NCBI GenBank assembly: GCA_963691655.1 | Contig: OY829326.1 | Span: 12,636,878-12,700,877 of the forward strand | Length of the DNA: 64,000 nt | Direction of reading: 5' to 3' | From: Toxonevra muliebris | Taxonomy: Eukaryota > Arthropoda > Insecta > Diptera > Pallopteridae | Shown here: positions 58,877-64,000 of the stretch, in pieces | Numbering within the stretch: position 1 is the first letter of the stretch | Layout: each line of letters starts with the position of its first letter | Position numbers and translations under genes: made by a program | The notes under the pieces: model-generated | What the model saw: only the letters and a program-made list of their open reading frames with translations | Database searches by the model: none | Told to the model about the DNA's origin: nothing

Positions 58877-61800
58877 AACGGCAACGCCACCAACAACAAC
58901 GCAATGGCATCCTGCCAACAGCTGCCGATGGTGCCACATTTCAAGTGGCAAATCCTTTAGACAACTCATCGACAAGAACGTCGGCAGTGGCCACGACGAC
59001 GACGAGGATAACAAGGACAACTACTCGACAAAGATTTGCTGCCACATTTAATAGAAACAGCAACAGTAATAGCGGCGGCGAGCAATTATTTAATCGTGCT
59101 TTGTGCAGGACACCACCCCCACTCTATAACCACTTACCGTCAACGCCGCCGCCCTCCTACACGCCCAGACGTACCGACGAGAACGTCGAACAACGACGAC
59201 AACTACGAGTACCGGAAGTATTTCCGTCAGATAGGCGGAATGTCGTTTTGAATGCTGAATCAGCTGGAGAAGATTATGTTGAAGTGGTTGCTGTTGGCGT
59301 GGAGCAACAAAGACAATTAGCGGAACAGTGTTTGTTGTTGGAGAATGCTTCAAATCGAAATGTACGACGTACAGCGACGGCAGCACAAACAACACAAAGA
59401 AGTCTTCCAACATCATTATCATCACAACAACAACAACAGCAGCAGCAGCAACAACAGCGTCGTCGACGTAGATTACAATTACTGGAGCAACAACGTTTAT
59501 CGAATATTAACGCCACAAGCACGGACAGTAGTAGCAACATCAGCCGCAGTATCAACAACAACAGCAACACTAGCAGCAGTGATAGCGATGAAACGAACGG
59601 CCAGCAGCTACAAAGCCATCGATTTCGTCAAACGAGACCATTACGAGGTGAGTGAGTGTTCAAGTAGTTTAAGAACATTATTTTAAACGTTTAGAAACAT
59701 CCGTTTCTTTTGCAGATGTGTATTGTCCTGACCTCCTGCATGCCTGCTCTTTAATCCTGCATCAGCAGCAGCCGCAAACGAGCGGCGACTCCTCTGTCGG
59801 AAGTTTCACTGACACATTTCCCGCGTTAAGTTATTCTTCGGACTATGTTGAAATAGATGAAAGCCGCCCAGTGCAGATACGACAGAAACTCTTCACATAC
59901 AGAGACTACAATAATTTAGTTGTTGTACGTGAAGCAAAAAGCACACCAGAACTGCGAGCAGCAGGAGTTTATGGCAACGATGAATATGTGGCCCTAAATG
60001 TAAACAGAGAAGACATACACAACCAAAGACGACGATTAGAAGGTAAACGGGAGGAGATGGGTCAAAATTTAAGTCTACGAAGACCGCGTATATCATTGAC
60101 TTGGGTATTAAGAGAACAGCAGCAACAACAACAACAGCAGCAGCAACAGTCAGCCGAGGTTGACGAGAATAATGAGAATAAACCAACAAATAATTCCACT
60201 ACAGAGGCACCAAATAATAATAATGGCTATGTCAATGGATTCGAGGTGAAGCAACAGCACCAGCAACATCGAACTCAAGTTGTTCCCACGCAATTGGAAA
60301 CAACAGTAACAGAAACAACGAAAAAACGCTACCGCATCAAGCAGCTGCCTGGTGGTTCGGGCACAGATCCACTCAATGGTTATGCAACAACGCCTACAGC
60401 ACACACAACCAACATACATCACCACAACATCCCGCCACCACAAAAATTCTTTAGCAATCAGAACTTGCTCGAATTCAAGGATAAATCACGAGCTCCCTCC
60501 AAGGAATTGCTATTCGTTTGCACGCCACAACGACTGCCCAAGAGTTATGAGAGTACCAGCGAGTCATTGGTATTGGCCAAGAAACGTAATGAGATACGCA
60601 AAAAACTGGCCGCCAAAATGGCAGCACTTCAAGCGGCCAATAACCGCACAGGCGATGGTGTCGAAGCGCAAGCTCCAACCGGGGCGGGGGCGGCAACAAC
60701 CGCGACGACAGCATCAACAAAATCTAAAGCAGTCGCAGCTACCTGTAATGGGACTGGCGGCGGCGACAGCGGCGTTTTAGAACGCGATGAGCTTAAATCA
60801 CTGAAGGGTACTTTCTCTGAGCCAAGCTTAATTGCTGCATCTGAAGGGCATCAACGACGTCATCGACATCGCAAACGACGCGATCGTAATCGCATTCAAA
60901 AATTCGGATACGAGATAAGCAATGTTGATGAATTTCTGTCGAAATGCTCTTTGGCTGCGCCGGGAAACATACCTGTTGTTCTGTCCACTGCAAGCACCTT
61001 ATATCAGACGCGTCCAGGTGGCTATCAAGTCGAAGTACCATTACCGCTGGGTATGGTGGTCAATGCAGTGTTCAAAAATCAAAATTGGCTTTATGTACAA
61101 ACACCACACGCCGAGGAGGGTTATGTGGGCTATGCGTGCTGTTTACCGCTGGGCATATTGCCGCCGACTACTCGTGGTACTAAACCCACGCCTTGCTGGG
61201 AGTCAAATGTTGATATTTTTCCTCGTCCCTGCGGCAATATGACCGATTCGGAGAAGGAAATACGTTTGCGGGGCGGCACACGTTCGGATGGTGCACGCAC
61301 TCCACGTGGCAAGCGCAGTGATGCTGGACTTCACAAAGATGCCAATGACGATACTGTCAATGGTAACCATTCATTGCATTACAGCGAGCATCATGTGGAT
61401 AAGTTGTATTTACGTGCGGCAGCAACTGCTTCACAGCCTAAACTTGTTGAAAGAGCGTATGCGCAACTCAAAGCGTCCAAAAGTGCATCGATACGTAGCT
61501 CTTCAGGCATCAATGATGAGTACGTAACGCTACAGCAACAGCAGCAAAAGTCCAAACTACATGTACAAAAACATATGCGGCAACAGCAGCAGCAATTGCA
61601 GCAGCTGCATCAGAAACAATTAAATGGACCCTTCATTACCAACGGTCACAATGGACAACATTTACATCCGAAAACTACCACTCACTCCACCACCATTCTA
61701 TCGCAAAACTCTAATGTAAACTTGCACGGTACAGCGCTAAATGCAGTCAGCAGAAAGCAGCATGGATTGCGACAAACCCTAGTCGCCATAAATACCGACT

Positions 61801-61955
61801 ACACCACAGAGAGCATAACACTGCAGAAGGGTGAAATTGTGACTCTCTGTGAATGCCGCGAGTCAAAGGATCATCGTCAATGGTTCTATGTGAAGACGCG
61901 GGACGGTCGTGAGGGTTACATACCCGCAGAAGTGGCAGGTCATGGATATTTGTAA
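58877..61955 (+). CDS. Large polyQ protein with PPxY motifs and two SH3-type domains (last two exons)
   Basis: The exons are 58877-59647 (pyrimidine-rich acceptor ending ATCGTAG at 58876) and 59716-61955, with a 68-bp intron in phase 1 (GTGAGT donor, TTTTGCAG acceptor). The joined part encodes 1002 residues and lacks the N-terminus. In order: Thr/Arg-rich start; TPPPLYNHLPSTPPPSYTPR with PPLY and PPSY, WW-domain ligands; EDYVEVV; a polyQ run (59423-59456); Ser/Asn-rich linker; SDYVEID, DEYVALN; a second polyQ (60117-60149); a Lys/Ala helix; HRHRKRRDRNR; an SH3-like domain (about 60958-61163, with NWLYVQTPHAEEGYVGY); DEYVTLQ; Gln-rich linker; and a C-terminal SH3 domain (61776-61952, with GEIVTL, QWFYVKTRDGREGYIP). 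This suggests a cytoplasmic adaptor. No gene symbol can be assigned safely. Reverse-strand frames here are shadows. Confidence 0.88.
59648..59715 (+). other. 68-bp intron of the SH3 gene
   Basis: ACGAG|GTGAGT donor and CCGTTTCTTTTGCAG acceptor. The split codon (G|AT, Asp) restores one open frame across both exons. Confidence 0.88.
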
Positions 61956-61991
61956 AAAAAAAAAAATAACAAACATTTAAACTCTACTACT

Positions 61992-61997
61992 AATAAA
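61992..61997 (+). terminator. Poly(A) signal of the SH3 gene
   Basis: AATAAA 37 nt after the stop codon. Further AATAAA copies follow near 62060 and 62233, so alternative 3' ends are possible. Confidence 0.6.
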
Positions 61998-63179
61998 GTT
62001 GATGTTGACTTCAATCCAAATTCTTCAGCATGTATTGGTGCAAAATATGCATGCATTAAATAATAAAAAATATTTATATTAATTAGTGCAGTTTATACGC
62101 AATTCGTAGTTTGTAAGTTGCAGTCATTCCAGTCGTTTAGTTTTATGAACATAAAATGTTGTAATATAAGTATTTACTTTAAATTAATATACCTACTGAT
62201 ACATAAATATTCTCTAACTCTATTGTAATTACTTAATAAAATTTTGAGAAATAAGTTATTATAACTTCGATCATCTTGGGTGTATTTTATTTTTGAAGCG
62301 CTACCTGTCAACTAAGATGGATATATTCAAATAGGTGTAGCAGCTGAAGTATTTACACAACCTTGGATCCGCTGCTGCGATTTTATATATAGAAATGCTT
62401 TCAATGTTATATTAATAATTCTAAACTAAATACTTTTTTTTTTGAAAAGGTGCACTCACTTTAGCTCAGCCCCTTGAGGTATGCAATGAAAAATGTTAAC
62501 GAAATTTCAACAGGGTACCACAAATTACTTAAGTATTTTTTTTTCACAGTAAGAAAGCCTTCCATATAAAGGAAAGACTACAAAATAGCTCATATTGGAC
62601 ATATGTATATAATTGATTTTTATTTAATATATTTTTTTAATTAAAGATCAAGTTCCAACATTGCATATGTTTTTCGCTTCTAAGAATTCTTTTCCAATGT
62701 TGGTTTAGAAAATCACCTCCACAAAACTATTATTAAAATTTTTACAAGTCAAGTTCTATATTTCATATTACTTACGCTTTCTAACATGGAAAATATTTAT
62801 TCTGTGAAAGTATACAAATTATGATCAATTGCAAATATCACCGCTAGAAGTCACCACCTACAGAAATCAAATAGAAAAGTCGGTATTACTTCGGTTCTAC
62901 GCCACAAATTTTACAATCGCAGAGAATATTTCTTCTGAGCAAGCACGAAAATTCCAAACCTGGCTTTAAGTTGAATTATATTTTATCTCAAAAATGTCTT
63001 AAAATCCTCTAGCAGCTTTTAGGGCATAGAGGGACAGCAAATGTATGTATTCGCGATTTGCGTGATCGTGTAGGACAGAAGTCAGTCTCCACTTAAGACA
63101 TCCTACGTATAATCGTTTAGCAACTGCCTAACACATTTATATATATACAAATCTTTAACCTTCCAAGTTTCTTCTTTTG
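61998..63179. other. Intergenic DNA 3' of the SH3 gene
   Basis: AT-rich with several AATAAA copies in its first 250 bp. No gene seen. Confidence 0.4.
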
Positions 63180-63376
63180 TTATGGCCCAACAGCCTATGG
63201 AGGGGCTAGACCAAACTTTTTGCATCATGCGGTTTTAGTTACATGTGAACAAATGGAAGGAGTCTACACTTTAATACCGGATCCGAACTGCTTTTCTAAG
63301 AGAATTTTTGTTTTTAACTATGCCGACCACCCTAGGTAGCACTCCAGCACACTAACCATTACGCCACAACTACCTA
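63180..63376 (-). repeat. tRNA-derived SINE, copy C
   Basis: Minus-strand head TAGTTGTGGCGTAATGGTTA then GTGTGCTGGAGTGCTACC, followed by an A-rich linker, AGACTCCTTCCATTTG, and the 3' block GGTCTAGCCCCTCCATAGGC then TGTTGGGCCATAAC. The 3' block corresponds to that of copy B. Confidence 0.65.
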
Positions 63377-63485
63377 ATCTTGATTTCTCTTGCCCTCTAG
63401 GTTATATTGATAATTTTGTCAGAACATGTTTCGCAGTCTTATGCCTTGATACTCCGTAAGAGTCTACGTACCGAATGCGTATTGT

Positions 63486-63722
63486 TCACAATAGATGAGC
63501 ATTGCACAGTTTGAGTCGAGGTAGAGTAGTTTGTTTAACAGGTCCTACTTTTGTTTTAGCAGCAATCAATGTGGTAAAATCTTCGCCATCTTCACGTTGA
63601 ACACACAGATTAATTGGTGCCGAGTACGCTAACTCAAAAAGAACTGTAAACCCTTGTAGTTCGATATTACTTTCATTTGCGTAATTCAACCCTCTTGGAA
63701 TTCGAAGCTCAAAAGTGTTGTT
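63486..63722 (-). pseudogene. BEL/Pao LTR-retrotransposon pol fragment
   Basis: On the minus strand FELRIPRGLNYANESNIELQ then GFTVLFELAYSAPINLCVQR, EDGEDFTTLIAAKTKVGPVK and QTTLPRLKLC follow the order of the conserved pol region of BEL/Pao retrotransposons, in which a hydrophobic 'HGF-x-DAS' site precedes 'AK-(S/T)-K/R-V-A-P' and 'LPRLEL'. The HGFxDAS site is damaged here (QGFTVLF). No gag, protease, RT core, integrase or LTR was found. It is an isolated old fragment of about 80 codons. Confidence 0.72.
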
Positions 63723-64000
63723 GGTGTATGTTAATCGGTTGACTAGATTACTTCGTATTAAATATTGGTTATTATATCAGACTTACTAGTCCAAGTTTTT
63801 GGATGCAAAAAATTGAACAAGTTTTTTCATCATATATGTACACAACGTTTCGCCCCGCTTCGGTGGCATCATCAGGACTCTGTTTTATTTTTATTGAAAC
63901 AACCAATTACAATATTAGAGTTTTTAGTGAATTTAATTGTTATATTTGTCACGATATCATTATTGATAGATTACACATTTCCTCCATTACTTACAAATAA
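63723..64000. other. Window edge, repeat-like
   Basis: The segment GTTTCGCCCCGCTTCGGTGG at 63846-63865, followed by CATCATCAGGACTCTG, contains a GCCCCGCTTCGGTGGC stem-like core. I have a general memory of such 'cgaaacg...gatgatg' text near the ends of some retroelements, but I cannot classify it here. Confidence 0.25.

Noticed and set aside
59090..60443. Minus-strand frames rich in Leu, Val and Cys opposite the SH3 gene
   Set aside because: They are complements of CAG/CAA and ACA repeats in the real exons; the hydrophobic runs come from CTG/TTG.
1..64000. CRISPR arrays, bacterial operons, ribosome-binding sites, rRNA
   Set aside because: No regularly spaced repeats of that type, and the sequence is clearly eukaryotic (spliced genes, poly(A) signals, insect transposons).

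Overview
The window is a stretch of insect nuclear DNA, most probably from a higher fly (Brachycera; a tephritid-like genome is a guess). The signs are AT-rich intergenic DNA, CAG/CAA (opa-type) polyglutamine tracts, introns of 67-68 bp, a TATA promoter with a very short 5' leader, and a mixture of Tc1/mariner, hAT, piggyBac, LINE, SINE and BEL/Pao relics. No bacterial operon, CRISPR array, rRNA gene or convincing functional tRNA gene was seen.

Three host protein genes can be supported. (1) 15482-17540 (+) encodes a secreted, N-glycosylated, repeat-containing protein of about 663 residues. Its first coding exon is only the ATG, spliced over a 67-bp intron to the signal peptide, and a TATA box lies about 55 bp upstream. 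(2) 29585-30109 (-) encodes a small secreted His/Gly-rich protein with an acidic tail. (3) 58877-61955 (+) holds the last two exons of a large polyQ protein (at least 1002 visible residues) with two PPxY motifs, repeated acidic-Tyr-Val motifs, an internal SH3-like domain and a C-terminal SH3 domain. Its 5' exons were not located.

Nearly all remaining recognisable content is mobile DNA, much of it nested. From left to right: a TA-flanked Tc1-type element with a foldback inside it (2148-3709); a Tc1-like transposase relic with IR/DR ends (6470-7571); a DD37E-type Tc1/mariner copy (8802-10055) whose internally deleted sister lies at 52905-53818; a hAT-type element with a G7-C-G7 palindrome (13384-14398) next to a transposase fragment; a tRNA-Glu-like sequence beside a GC-rich block (21364-22110); a TA-flanked MITE (22217-22739); a hAT element with perfect 8-bp target duplication (23164-24189); LINE relics at 26750-27495, 31628-33444, 39447-40434 and 44165-44507; a hAT (37066-39438) lying in a LINE and itself holding a piggyBac-type MITE; a MITE and a mariner relic (42063-43721); a three-level nest of Tc1-type, piggyBac and LINE (47863-50390); a hAT MITE (55059-55430); four copies of one tRNA-derived SINE family (24.7, 27.6, 35.5 and 63.3 kb); and a BEL/Pao fragment (63486-63722).

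The three host genes show no evident functional link. The window reads as gene-poor euchromatin in which repeated transposon insertion built up the intergenic DNA. The most interesting items are the ATG-only-exon secreted repeat protein, the PPxY/SH3 scaffold, the nested transposon stacks, and the several apparently new non-autonomous families with clean target duplications.
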